A stretch of 64,000 bases of DNA from Synanceia verrucosa (GCA_029721515.1 CM056561.1:14615565-14679564), one strand, 5' to 3'. Numbered from the stretch's first letter, positions 11,301-20,546 are shown. Program-made: numbers and translations. The notes: generated from the sequence alone by a model not told the origin.

Positions 11301-11969
11301 GTGAATTCTAGTGGTAATTTTGTGTGTGATGGAGTTATTTGAAAGAAAAAAGTCAATTCTTGAAAATGACTTGTGTACTGCAGAAAAGAAAGTATATTCC
11401 CTTTTTGTTGGGTTTTTGAGTCTCCAGATATCATCTAGTCCAAAATCTTTCATATAGTCCCGTATGGTTAGGACTGATTGTAATTGTTTCGTCTGCAGTG
11501 GCATGTTCGATCGGTCTACAGAGGGATTTAAGACTATGTTAAAGTCACCTCCGATAATAGTAGTTGAGGTAGCATTTAAGTCTGATAAATGAAAGAAAAC
11601 TGTATGAAAGAAGGCTGGATCATCACTATTGGGAGCATACAGATTGGCAATTGTGTATTGTTTATCAAAAATTGTTGCTTGAATAATAATGAATCTGCCC
11701 TCTGGGTCTGTTATCAAACAGTTTAAGGTAAACGGGACTCTCTTGTGGATTAGAATAGAGACTCCTCTTTGTCTACTATTATAACAAGATGAAAATATAA
11801 TATTATAATTTGAATCTGTAAGAGATTTCTCTTCTGATTGTAGTAGATGTGTATCTTGCAAAAGAAGAATATCTGCTTTTAGTTTAGAGACATAGTCCAG
11901 GATTTTAATTCTTTTTGTCTGTGAGCGTATGCCATGTACATTCCAGGAAACTAAGTTTAACTTAGACAT
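8352..11969 (-). CDS. L1 ORF2: endonuclease and reverse transcriptase
   Basis: This 1205-aa frame encodes the L1 replicase that nicks the target and copies the RNA there. The endonuclease lies at about residues 1-235: LVSWNVHGI (Asn), LLLQDTHL, IIGGDFNIVLN and SDHAPIS near 227. The usual catalytic Glu of LQETH is Asp here. The reverse transcriptase spans about 470-770: SLINSDIKII, VISLDAEKAFD (first Asp), GTRQGCPLSPLL and NLYADDILLYL (Y-A-D-D near 698). A Cys/His cluster CTQC...HALWLC sits near 1133. The frame stops early at 8352. The expected C-terminal reading continues in another frame to about 8178, so one indel near 8375 removes some 60 residues. The start is the first ATG before the endonuclease. 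Otherwise it is open and probably recent. Confidence 0.88.
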   Translation of the reverse strand: MSKLNLVSWNVHGIRSQTKRIKILDYVSKLKADILLLQDTHLLQSEEKSLTDSNYNIIFSSCYNSRQRGVSILIHKRVPFTLNCLITDPEGRFIIIQATIFDKQYTIANLYAPNSDDPAFFHTVFFHLSDLNATSTTIIGGDFNIVLNPSVDRSNMPLQTKQLQSVLTIRDYMKDFGLDDIWRLKNPTKREYTFFSAVHKSFSRIDFFLSNNSITHKITTRIHPIIISDHAPISLSQQTDTYRKPPQTWRFNISLLKDPEFDQMVRREWADFLENNDFPDSSPSLLWETWKAVIRGKIISYSSYKKRKEQQMETDIEEKIKQLSQDYALNPSEQLQSELHNAKLCLDDILSKKTDFLLQQLRYNDFEHSNKSGKFLANLVQRNREKSFITAIQDPTGKYTQSPQEINHMFYSYYHKLYSATVNPNKDDIHTFLNNLKLPELTSECRDILDAPMTISELQCALDSMSAGKAPGPDGFPAEFLKHFWLMLAPLFFRTVMEIKNKGYISAHMNTAAIKLLLKPDKDPTQPASYRTLSLINSDIKIISKALASRLEKIIPAIIHNDQTGFIKGRHSTNNFRRLLNLINLTQRCNREAIVISLDAEKAFDKVNWSFLFSVLHKFGFGDSFIQWVSTLYNSPKATVTTNGITSQSFTLQRGTRQGCPLSPLLFAIFIEPLAAAVRQNNSIKGICSLKSEHKINLYADDILLYLEKPKTSMKEVCKLITTFSRLSDYSINWSKSIILPLTESSWNPAIQNTHYSFPTGNIRYLGINISSKLSDLVHLNFTPLVDKVCGDLSRWNNLPISLLGRIATVKMKILPQINYLFSMIPFKPTTKWFQTLDSAIGKFYSKNKKATISLATLQKNKSEGGLEAPNFLHYYLANQLQYLIKWIHPQEEYNSWMELEQLDCNHIKLADLPFITSILKNHSCFKNPLIASTLSAWWRALEITGSPLQPSILSPIWYNPDFVNNKTPLYLSTWAEKGVTHLHHLLQDNIFMTYTDLFQTFGIRNGNFLQYLQVKKTITKTIPTLQSTSQPPDLQPPEFIKYITKLFPKNKKNLSKMYSFLSKTDSIHLPIRKWEKDLSMPLDHDFWTQICGKTFSMTKNTNLQLIQFKVLHRAHVTQYKMYKMGFSQSDLCTQCTQKTADTYFHALWLCSPVFQFWATVTQKLSSILDCRIPQSPNLQTNWRFYYSDSTSHSPPTHACSSRHR

Positions 11970-12458
11970 AAGAAGAGACGATGTTCGGACACTGAGTTAG
12001 TGATAGTGTAATGTAAATAGAATGTTGTGGTTTGTGAGCTGTGAATGTCAGGATGGTGGGGTGTAAGGTATTGCTTAAAGACCATGTAGGTGTTAGGGAC
12101 AGATGTATACAATGAGTCATGATATGTATCATAAAAAGGCACCATAAAGCCTGTGAAACTAACAACAAACACATTGTGACACAGAGAGTCATGACAAACA
12201 GAGAGGGTACACAGGGTGGGAGGGGGGTAGGAGGAGTGAGTGTGAGAGAGAGGGAGAGGGGTACATGGAGATTTAACACAGAGAGGGGGAGAAACAAGAA
12301 TAAAAGAAGGAAGGGGATCCCTAGTGGGGGGTGACATTTGGTGAAGGTAAACATTTGAAACTTGTGAGATGTGATTGCTTTCTCTATATACTTTAAACTA
12401 ACGAGAGATATATTTAGAAATCTGAGCCATTTGTTTTTGTGGTTACTTATCGTTTTCC
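11970..12458 (-). other. L1 spacer between ORF1 and ORF2
   Basis: 489 bp without a supported ORF. In sense orientation it is pyrimidine-rich (CTCCCCCTCTCTG-like runs near 12180-12320). Such a long spacer implies ORF2 is translated by a separate initiation or reinitiation event. Short open frames on both strands here look like chance. Confidence 0.6.
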
Positions 12459-13259
12459 TTAGAAGAGCCAGGGGGTGATGGAGGATTCCCTGTACAGCTG
12501 GCCATCTATGTAGAGTTTGTCCACCACAAGTGCAGTCCGCTTGCCTCGCTGTCTGTGTTCTTTCAGAATAGGAAACAGGACTTTGCGCCTCTCATTAATT
12601 TCCCGTGGAAACTGGTCATTCATCCCGAATGGTTTCCCTTTCAGCTCCCGTCCTTTGCTCTTAACGAGTTCTTTTTGTTTAAAGTGCTCGAATTTAGCGA
12701 TGATAGGACGGTGGCGGTCTCCTCTTCGGGGTCCAAGCCGGTGAACGCGGTGGAAAGTGATGTTATTCACAGTCTCTTTCGGGATTTTAAGAGCCGAAGC
12801 CATGAAGTTTTTAACTAGGGACTCTGGGTCATCCGGTGTAGATTCTGGAATCCCTGAGAAGATCAGGTTGTCCCGCATGCTCCTTGTCTGGATGACAAGG
12901 ACGGTTTCCTTCAGAGATTTATTCTCTTTTTTAAGGATATTTACCTCTGAAGTGACGGCTGTCAGCGTGGAGCGGAGCTCGGTGTTGTCCCTCTGCAGGT
13001 CGGATATCTGCTGGTGAGTAAACTCCAGGCTAGCCTTCAGGTCCTTAATCTCATCATGGAGCATCTTAAGTATGTCAAGCTTTTTATTGATCGAATCGAG
13101 GACGCTTATCTGGACATCCGTGGTCTCAAGGTCCTGTGTGTCAGTAGAGGAGTCTGTTTTCTTCCTCTTGTTTGGGTTGTCCCGGCGAGTTTCGGTGTTG
13201 GAGTCTTCCATGGCGCACCGAAAGAAACAGTCGTCGATGAAATTTTCAAGATCCTCCAC
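12459..13259 (-). CDS. L1 ORF1: coiled-coil RNA-binding protein
   Basis: An intact 266-aa frame. The N-terminus is charged with a basic patch (NPNKRKK, near residue 30). Residues about 50-125 form a heptad-like coiled coil (IKDLKASLEF, ISDLQRDNTELR, VNILKKENKSLKE), which in L1 ORF1 proteins makes trimers. About 130-200 is the RNA-binding fold, with RSMRDNLIFSGIPE and FHRVHRLGPRR typical of this family. The C-terminal domain follows with PREINERRKVLFPILKEHR. The protein would coat L1 RNA as a nucleic-acid chaperone. The first ATG gives 266 aa; a second ATG 16 codons later is an alternative start. No break is seen, in contrast to ORF2. Confidence 0.88.
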   Translation of the reverse strand: MEDLENFIDDCFFRCAMEDSNTETRRDNPNKRKKTDSSTDTQDLETTDVQISVLDSINKKLDILKMLHDEIKDLKASLEFTHQQISDLQRDNTELRSTLTAVTSEVNILKKENKSLKETVLVIQTRSMRDNLIFSGIPESTPDDPESLVKNFMASALKIPKETVNNITFHRVHRLGPRRGDRHRPIIAKFEHFKQKELVKSKGRELKGKPFGMNDQFPREINERRKVLFPILKEHRQRGKRTALVVDKLYIDGQLYRESSITPWLF

Positions 13260-13436
13260 CTTGAGTGAAGCTATGTACAGCGTTGTCGGTCTAACTTAAT
13301 TGGTCTGCTTAAAGCACGGAATAAGTTGGCAAAGACGGTATTTTGCTAAATCTTAGTCTAGCAGCTGGGGGCCGCCATGTTGAATCTCGCAAATCTCACA
13401 GACTCTCGCGATCTCACAGCATCTCACCTCTTGCGA
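13260..13436 (-). promoter_or_regulatory. L1 5' UTR with likely internal promoter
   Basis: In sense orientation this short leader begins with repeated GATCTCGCGAG/GAGATCGCGAGA-like words (CpG-containing, 13385-13436), followed by AACATGGCGGCCCCCAGC. The ATGGCGGCC stretch resembles a YY1-type site (CCATnTT/GCCATnnTG class), as found at the start of other LINEs. The 5' end is inferred from the start of the direct repeat at 13437. Confidence 0.5.
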
Positions 13437-13449
13437 TCTTCCTCCCTTT
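13437..13449. repeat. Candidate L1 target-site duplication, 5' side
   Basis: TCTTCCTCCCTTT, matching 5072-5084 at the other end of the L1. Confidence 0.6.
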
Positions 13450-13600
13450 AACACATGTTGCAGATTAGTTTTGTGCCTCGTAGTCCCTGTGCATTCTCAT
13501 CTCACAGGTATCCATGGATTCTGTCTACCTGGTGGAGTAGAGGTTGTGCAGACCAGTCAGGCTTCATCGTCTGGTGCTGAGTGATGAGGTCATCTTGCAG

Positions 13601-13866
13601 AGGCTTCTCCTGTTTGGTGTGGTGGAGCGGAAGACGTGCTGCACAGGCTTCTTCTGGTTGGCGTGGTGGAGAGAGGAAGACGTGCTGCCCAGGCTTCTTC
13701 TGGTTGGTGTGGTGGAGAGGAGGACGTGCTGCCCAGGCTTCTTCTGGTTGGTGTGGTGGAGAGGAGGACGTGCTGCCCAGGCTTCTTCTGGTTGGTGTGG
13801 TGGAGAGGAGGACGTACTGCCCAGGCTTCTTCTGGTTGGCATGGTGGAGAGGAAGACGTACTTCTC
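13601..13866 (+). repeat. 44-bp minisatellite, about six copies
   Basis: Units start with AGGCTTCT at 13601, 13645, 13691, 13735, 13779 and 13823, so the period is 44 bp with one 46-bp unit. The core is AGGCTTCTTCTGGTTGGTGT followed by a GGTGGAGAGGA-rich half. Because 44 is not a multiple of 3, every frame cycles through all three, which creates open frames of 92-145 codons on both strands. These are not genes. Confidence 0.9.
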
Positions 13867-13967
13867 ATCCTTTGCTGATAGCTTGATGGTGCTTTTCATC
13901 CCCTTGGACACTCTCATACAATTCTATATATATACACTGTATATTAGCTGTTGTTATATTGAGTTGG

Positions 13968-14315
13968 GGGGCGTGAGTTAGCACTGTCGCCTCACAGCAA
14001 GAAGGTACCGGGTTCGAATCCCGGGCCCGGGGCCTTTCTGTGTGGAGTTGGCATGTTCTCCCCGTGTCTGCGTGGGTTGTCTCCGGGTACTCCGGCTTCC
14101 TCCCACCATCCAAAAACATGCATGGGGATTAGGTTAACTGGCTAATGTGAATTGACCGTAGGTGTGAATGTGAGTGTGAATGGTTGTCTGTCTATGTGCC
14201 CTGCGATGAAGTTGTCCAGGGTGTACCCTGCCTTCCGCCCTAAGACAGCTTGGATAGGCTCCAGCCCCCCCGCGACCCTATGAGGATAAGCGGTAGATAA
14301 TGGATGGATGGATGG
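13968..14315 (+). mobile_element. tRNA-derived SINE with (GGAT)n tail, copy 1
   Basis: The head has TTAGCACTGTCGCCTCACAG and a Pol III box B GGTTCGAATCC (14011-14021). The body has TTCTCCCCGTGTCTGCGTGG, GGCTTCCTCCCACCATCC and GGATAGGCTCCAGC, and the tail is (GGAT)n. A perfect 12-bp direct repeat ATATTGAGTTGG flanks it at 13956-13967 and 14316-14327, so it was inserted by target-primed reverse transcription. The head is slightly truncated. Related copies are at 18560, 53480 and 57791. Confidence 0.85.
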
Positions 14316-14327
14316 ATATTGAGTTGG

Positions 14328-14635
14328 ACATTTCCATACAATTTTATATGTAGTGTTAATGTGTTTTCATTGATGTTATTCTGTACACATGGCATCTATT
14401 GCACGTCTGTCCATCCTGGAAGAGGGATCCCTCCTCTGTCGCTCTTCCTGAGGTTTCTTCCGTTTCTTTTTCCCTGTTAAAAGTTTTTTTTGGGGGGAGT
14501 TTTTCCTTGGTCGATGCAAGGGTCATATGTAAAGGACAGAGGGTGTCATATCCTGTACAGATAAAGCCCAATAAGGCAAATTCATAATTTATGATATTGG
14601 GCTATACAAATAAACTTGACTTGACTATACAAATA
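14328..14635 (+). repeat. LINE/SINE 3'-tail repeat
   Basis: Contains CATCCTGGAAGAGGGATCCC, TCTTCCTGAGGTTTCTTCC, a T/G run and GAGTTTTTCCTTGG, ending TTGGGCTATACAAATAAACT followed by TTGACTTGAC. This is a very common fish retroelement 3' end that I recognise but cannot assign to one family with certainty. The SINE at 13968 landed in or next to its upstream part. Confidence 0.6.
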
Positions 14636-14999
14636 AACTACAAATAGACTTAAAAGGCAAAAATGTATATGTTGAGTGTACATTCTGTTCCAGAGCAAAG
14701 AGTTTGTCCACATCTGGTGTAAGCAACTCCAATTTAATGAAGCACCTTTCGACGGTACATGTTTCTGCTAAACTAGTGGCCAAATTTAAACTGTTTACTT
14801 TTCTGATGAAGAAAATACTTGAAGTACAGTTGTGGTCTGTTGAGGTGCAATAAATATTAAAACCTCTTTGCAGGTACCTGTCTTTGCAGTTCTCCTCTAT
14901 GTATCTGGCTTGTGAAACCCACTCTGAAAAAAAAATCCAAATTCTTGGACATTTTTACTGTTAACTTGTAAACTGTAAAAAAAAAAGTCATACAATATT
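14636..14999. other. Unassigned DNA, perhaps inside a hAT element
   Basis: No ORF. It lies directly before the hAT-type end at 15000-15111 and may belong to it. Confidence 0.25.
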
Positions 15000-15111
15000 T
15001 ACTTTCCCTGGTAACTAGATATTTTTACACTGGAGTAACTCAATTACTTTTTGGGAGAAATAACTAGTAACTATAACTAATTACTTTTTCAAAGTAATAT
15101 GCCCAACACTG
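15000..15111 (-). repeat. Terminal part of a hAT-like DNA transposon
   Basis: Ends GCCCAACACTG at 15111. Read on the minus strand it begins CAGTGTTGGGCATATTACTT and continues with alternating AGTAATTAG/GTTACTAGTTA words, the form of a known fish hAT terminal region. The following 8 bp, GAAATACA, would be the target duplication, but no second end was found. Confidence 0.55.
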
Positions 15112-16640
15112 GAAATACATCTCCAATGGAGATGAATGTGTGGAGCTAGGCGGAACAAAATTCAGCTGGTGACAGTCAGGTTAAGCCCCCCCCAAGCAAA
15201 AATAAAAATACTGTAAGCAGCATCCACAATCATCTGCATTGCTCTGCCATTGCTGGGAGATCCGTCAAAGCTGTAACATCAAACCAATCAAATCACACAT
15301 TATGAAAAAGTTTCTTACGAGGCAATCTGAACTAATTGGCTGGCTGGCTAAATTGTGTACACAGTGAAAGTGTGTATTGCGGGTGATCTCCTAGGAATAA
15401 GTGTAAATAAAAACAGGTGCAACAGGTGGAGACAGCAGTATTTAAATATTTAAATGAGGGTTTTGTGTCTTAGTGGGGAGTCGGACGACCAGAAAGCTGC
15501 AACCACAATGCTCTGACAGCTAATCCGCAGACATTCCAACCCTCCCGCAAGAGCACAGAGTGGCTGTGTGCTTGTGTCTATGTGTGATCACGGGCGCATA
15601 TGAGAGACCCAGCGTTCATGTGCCAGACAGACAGTTAAAATTCGTAAGCCCCCCCAATGAAAAATCCAGCCCCCCTCTAGCTTCCCCAATTAAGAATTTC
15701 TGGCATTGTTACTGACTACTGTCTGACACCGGAATATATAACTCAGAGAATCACAACAGATTCTCTGAGTTGGAGTCAGATATTATCAACATATCCACAT
15801 TTAATCATAGCAATAATAAAAATAATGATTTACCAAAAGAGCAGAAATCACATTTTTCTCACCGCTATATTCTGTCTAAAACTTAGTGTTATATGCTGTC
15901 TAAAACTTAACATCTTCATTTTGAAAAAAAGCCTTATTTCCATCCAACCTGCTAATGTTCTTACATTCTATTTACAGCTGACACTGTATGTTCCTTTATT
16001 CATTGTGTATTATAAATTTGTTCATTTATTGCCAACAGTCGTGTATATGTTTGTTTAACCCTTTAAGCTCTACCGTGAGGGTTAGGGGATAGCAGTTAGG
16101 GTTAGGGGTTGAGCCCTGATTCAGAACAAACTACTCCATGGCATGACATTGATTAAATAATTTTAAATAGATTAACACAATTTCTCTCTTTGAATTATGT
16201 TTATCTGTTCCTCCATATTGAAGGTAGTGCCCCAAATCAACAAGCAAATCGATAACTAATAATTTGTAGTTGATTCTCCTAATTGTTAATGATATATACT
16301 TTATTTATTAATTTATAAAAGTAAAGAAATTGCCATCTCCTGGGTGAAAGTCCAATGTTTTCTGAACCATCTATTTCACAACAACCTCCTCCCTTCACAG
16401 AGCTTGTCACCAGTTTGTTGCTCTTAAAACTACTACGAATAAAACTCCTTAAAGGCCTTTGATTGACATGACATTTGATTGTTTTTCTTCATGACAATAA
16501 TATGGAAGTTAATACATTTTATATACTATTGATTTTGTGTGAGTACTCTCACACAGAATGTAAAGATTATGCAGTGAAAAAGTGATGGACAGTTGAAAGA
16601 AGTCAGCTTTTACCCCACAAATAAAGGCAACAACCAATCA
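15112..16640. other. Unassigned AT-rich DNA
   Basis: No convincing gene. It holds two C7 runs in similar context (TTAAGCCCCCCC near 15181, GTAAGCCCCCCC near 15645), a perfect short hairpin at 15741-15770, and a few TTAGGG-like words near 16078-16110. The longest open frame (15825-16058) is low-complexity AT-rich sequence. Confidence 0.4.
15741..15770. repeat. Perfect 12-bp hairpin
   Basis: ACTCAGAGAATC (15741-15752) pairs perfectly with GATTCTCTGAGT (15759-15770) around a 6-nt loop. No T run follows on the plus strand and there is no neighbouring gene, so no function is assigned. Confidence 0.8.
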
Positions 16641-16885
16641 CATTGTGTTTAATTAACATTTTTATTGCAATCACAAATGTATTTTTGTACTTTGTTATTG
16701 AATACACATTTATTCTATCAATAGTATTACTTATTTTGTCTTATTCTATTAATATTATTACTTATTCTGTTTTTGCTGCTGTATGTTGTTTTTTCCATTA
16801 TTGGAATTTGTCTGTACTTTGTCTATGCTGCTGTGGCGAGTCATGGGGGATAAATAAAAAAGTATCCTATTCTATTCTATTCTAT
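16641..16885 (+). mobile_element. Rex1-type LINE 3' tail
   Basis: AT-rich 3' UTR-like sequence ends with GGGGGATAAATAAAAAAGTA and (TATTC)n at 16861-16884, like the tails of the Rex1 copies at 23404 and 52548. Only the 3' end is present: a 5'-truncated insertion. Confidence 0.65.
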
Positions 16886-17320
16886 GAAATCACACCACGG
16901 AGGCTCTGTATTCCCAACCAGGATGGCAAACTTTATTTCAGTGCATTTTCAGTGCAGACCAGATCCACTCCTTCCATTCTTACCTTTCACAATAAACGTC
17001 CTGGACATAAAATATTTATGGGCAAGTATATCCTACTTTTGTGTTGCTTTATCGTCATGCCCCCTGTGTGTAAAGGCCTTTACTCCTTCTGTAACATGGC
17101 TACAAAGAGCAGCATAGTGTGAAACATAGGACAATTAACAAAGCTGCCGTATTTGATGAATTGGGAATGTGCTGACTGAGCATTTATGGACAGATGAGAA
17201 GTGAATTATGCTTCAGGACCGTTTCAGAACTCTCTATGATTTGATACTTTATTATCAGCATGAAACTGGGTTAGTGGTGACTACAGCCACTGCCCTCTAA
17301 ACACTCCAACACTTGCCCTC

Positions 17321-17350
17321 CAACACTCCAAAAGAGATTTTGGAGTGTTG
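17321..17350. repeat. Perfect 13-bp hairpin in a larger palindrome
   Basis: CAACACTCCAAAA (17321-17333) pairs with TTTTGGAGTGTTG (17338-17350), loop 4 nt. Further out, GTGACTAC (17278-17285) faces GTAGTCAC (17368-17375), giving an imperfect ~110-bp fold. It may be a small miniature element. Confidence 0.75.
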
Positions 17351-17708
17351 ATTTGAGCGCTGCCTGGTAGTCACTGCTGAATATTCTGATCAAGCATAAA
17401 AAGTTTATCAGATATTGACCATCATGTGAGCTGACATTTCCCAGGTAAAGTCCTGCAGTGTGTGAATGTGTGAGAGACCAGCATATTTATGAGAAATACT
17501 CCACATTTAAAGTGAGGTGGGAGAATGTAGAGTGAAGGTTGTTGCTCATATTCAAGTCTCACGTTCATACTGCCAACAACATCTCATTTGCTTTGTTCCA
17601 TTGCAGTTTCATTCAGTATTGTGGAAGAAGACATAAGAGATGTTTTGTAAGGCCTCTTTTTTGAAAAGCCTACACAGGCAAAGATGCCCCAATGCTGTCT
17701 TTTTGTTG

Positions 17709-17721
17709 TTGCCAGGCAACA
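17709..17721. promoter_or_regulatory. RFX-type X-box motif
   Basis: GTTGCCAGGCAAC is a near-ideal palindromic RFX binding motif (two GTTGCC half sites, one-base spacer). The motif is seen directly. That it works here is only a possibility, since no gene is adjacent in the window. Confidence 0.35.
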
Positions 17722-18559
17722 AGGCAAAGTTGGCTGCTGTCAATCATTTCACAAGTAAAGAAAAACAATGAATAATGTAATTGAGAGTGAACATCAATTT
17801 CAGTCCCAGTCTGTAGCTCTTCATTTTGTCACATTATTCTGTATCACTGAAACAACTTCTCCTCTATTTCCCTTGCTCCCATCAGATCTAACAGAACATA
17901 GGACATGCCTCTAGATTCATCTAATTGGACAACAATAAAAAGTTGGACAATACAAGTGGATACATGAGAGGCACCTAGAGCGCAAAGACAGAATGCATTG
18001 TGTGTATGAAAATCATTCAAAACAAATGACTGAGCCTAAGACACTTCCCCTTAGTTATTGTTGCTTTTTGCTAAGCAAAAATATGGAAATTCATTTAGCC
18101 AGATGTCAGTGCCTGTTATTATTAAGAGTTTCTGTTCATCAGGCAGCAGGGCCAGTTCTGGGCATAGGCCATATAGGTGGTTCTTTAGGGTGCCACCTCA
18201 TGCAGGGGGATGCATACAAAAAAAATGCTGGTGGATGCCCATTTAAATTTTCTGCCTTAATGTAATAAATTATAAAGAAAGAAATAAGGAAAGAAGCAAA
18301 GAAGAACACTTTCCTCACTATGTTTGCCCTCAGTCTGCCTGCTGATGGACTCACCTGCAGGCTGCTGTGCTGTGCCATGCTGTGCGCAGAGGGGCGTTTC
18401 TGGAGCAACAGTTGAGATAGTTGATTGAGAGCTGTTCAGAGACAGATTAAATATGTTTTTTTTCCCAAATCTCCACAATGAAAAGAACTAAGCATTCAGG
18501 GCTCAAGGGCGAAGAGAAGGAGGAAAAGTAAGCCAAATCATAGAAGTATGTCATCTAAT

Positions 18560-18913
18560 CCATTATCTACTGCTTATCCTCAAATAGGGTCGCGGGGGGG
18601 CTGGAGCCTGTCCCAGCTGTCTTGGGGCGAAAGACAGGGTACACTCTGGAAAAGTCGCCACCTCATCGCAGGGCACACAGAGACAAAGACTCGCACTCAC
18701 ATTCACACCTACAGTCAATTTAAATTAGCCAATTAACCTAATCCCCATACATGTTTTTGGATGGTGGAATGAAGCTGGAGTACCTGGAGAGAACCCACGC
18801 AGACACGGGGAGAACATGAAAACTCCATACAGAAAGGCCCCTGGCCGGGAATCAAACCCGGTACCTTCTTGCTGTGAGGTGACAGTGCTAACCACTATAC
18901 CACCGTGCCACCC
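18560..18913 (-). mobile_element. tRNA-derived SINE, copy 2
   Basis: Reverse orientation of the family at 13968. The tail side starts CCATTATCTACTGCTTATCC and the head side ends with box B complement (GGAATCAAACC near 18847), GCTGTGAGGTGACAGTGCTAA and CCACCGTGCCACCC. It has a fuller tRNA-like head than copy 1. No clear target duplication was found. Confidence 0.82.
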
Positions 18914-19790
18914 AAATCTGCTCACAATGGGCTGAAAATCGCACAGTGTATGCCTACCTTTAGGGTGAATGTTCTGAGTCTGTCAACGAAAATCAGAAGA
19001 TGGATCTACAAGTGATGTAAATAAACCATATACATTTTAACTTTTAGTACAATTTAGAGAACAAAAACTGTTTGTGTGTGGACAGTGGACTTCAGCGTTG
19101 TTACACAGTAACTTTTCTTTATTCTTACTAGGTAAACTACATAGACTTGCTCTCCCACTGCCATTAACAAGCTAATGCTAATGCTAGTTTAATGAACTAG
19201 TCATGCTTGTCCAGCTGGAAAATGAGTACACACCAGCACCAGGAGAGACTAATGTTATGTTTCCTCACTTCAAAATGGAATAAACACGATTCTGTAGTAC
19301 CTGCTGCCGAGCTCTTCCTCCTCATTAGCTGCTGTATCATCACCGTGCTGCTCCAGTGCCATCTCACTTTGGCAAAGCTCACAAGCAACATACTCTCTAG
19401 CTTCTAAAAGCAAAAGTGCCTTGTGCCAGCGTTTTTGCCCATTTTGAGTCATATTTCTAGACCCACAGAATATTTTATACCATGTCTCCGAAAACACTAA
19501 TAGCTCAAATGAAAGAATATACTCTATTTCATCATGTCTGCTCATAATGGCAGACATGTAGCCCAAGTCAGAGTCATTCTTGGCAAAGTGAGTAAGTAAG
19601 TCAGTAGCAGCTTGAGAAAATGCTGGTGCTGCTCCACACTGAGCACCTCACTAGTAGCACTAACCAACCCTCAGAGATGCTAAGAAAGATCAGAGATGGT
19701 TGCTATTCTTCCAACAGTCCAACTCTCCTCCAACCCTCTTCCAACCTTCCAACTTCCAGAGGCAACAGCTCCTGTGATGGTCAAGGGCTC
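18914..19790. other. Unassigned DNA
   Basis: A minus-strand open frame at 19566-19270 includes ILSFELLVFSETWYK, which faintly resembles the Glu block of a LINE endonuclease. The rest does not fit, so it is not called as a gene. Confidence 0.25.
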
Positions 19791-20546
19791 TTAGACAGCT
19801 GGAACACCTGGCCTTAGGTTCTCCACTTCGCACCAGACCACGCACATGGATGTAGGTGGTATGGAGATGCTCTCTCCAGGGGTCACCCTGGCAACACAAT
19901 AATCTGTTCCATCCGTTCCCACCTTGGAAGGCAGAATTTCATCACTAATAAAAACTTTGCCATGGGTGTAAACGACAACATTGTGGGCCTTCATCAGATC
20001 ATATCCAAGAAGAACAAGGTCATGTATTGGGGCCACGTGTATACCTACCTCTATCAATTCGGATGCAATTTTAAAGGTGACCTTTAGCTTGCATTTTGCC
20101 TCTGGTCATCTCCTACTCCTGCACTGAGAAAGTAATTCTCAGATAGGTTGTTCAGGCTGTTCCCTGGAATACTCTTACACAGCTCCTCAAAGGTGACACT
20201 TATCTGAGCCCCAGTGCTACCACAGCCTGTGCAGGAATGCCGTCCACAGTCAGAGGAATCTGCACTCTCACTCCCGATTGTAACCGCTAACCTATGTCTT
20301 TGCAACTAGGGTTGTGTGCACTTGTTGGACTTGGTGATCTCATGCAATCCCTCCTTAGATCCTCCACATTTGAGGCATGGGCCAACTGCTCCACGGATTG
20401 GGCTTGGAGACTGGAACGCATTTGACTGGGTTGCACTTGAAAATGGTTTGGCTTCCTCTCCAACAATGAGGATGGTTGGTCTGCTGATGTTCCTGGAAGT
20501 GTTCACACTGCAACTGTAGCTTCTCTTTTGTATACAAAAGGGTTTT
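19791..20546 (-). pseudogene. Decayed LTR-retrotransposon gag/protease fragment
   Basis: Three short minus-strand frames in order resemble the gag-to-protease part of a gypsy-type element. 20506-20306 has a Cys/His stretch (PCLKCGG...CTQ), a poor zinc knuckle. 20305-20084 has GSTGAQISVTFEEL, matching the retropepsin active-site neighbourhood, but the catalytic Asp position is replaced (STGA). 20057-19791 has VLLGYDLMKAHNVVV, like the hydrophobic ILGxDFL block near the protease C-end. No reverse transcriptase follows. The copy is dead. Class is uncertain and chance similarity is possible. Confidence 0.4.

Larger units (their letters stand above)
5084..13436 (-). mobile_element. Nearly full-length L1-clade LINE
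   Basis: About 8.35 kb on the minus strand: a 5' UTR (13436-13260), ORF1 (13259-12459), a 489-bp spacer, ORF2 (11969-8352 plus a frameshifted end), a long 3' region and a T run at 5082-5100 that is the poly-A tail in sense. A 10-13 bp direct repeat brackets it (5072-5084 and 13437-13449), as expected for target-primed reverse transcription. ORF1 type (coiled coil plus RNA-binding fold) and ORF2 type (endonuclease, RT, Cys-rich C-end) fit the L1 clade. Both ORFs are almost open, so the copy is young compared with the other LINEs here. Confidence 0.85.
16886..18559. other. Unassigned DNA
   Basis: No supported gene. Contains a perfect 13-bp hairpin (17321-17350) inside a wider imperfect palindrome (17274-17380) and a good RFX-type site at 17709-17721. 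Confidence 0.4.

Noticed and set aside
13601..13866. CRISPR-like array
   Set aside because: Units are directly tandem without unique spacers, and the DNA is vertebrate.
13544..13981. ORFs of 80-145 codons over the minisatellite
   Set aside because: They are translations of the 44-bp repeat in several frames.
19270..19566. LINE endonuclease on the minus strand
   Set aside because: Only one short SETW-like match, without the other catalytic blocks.
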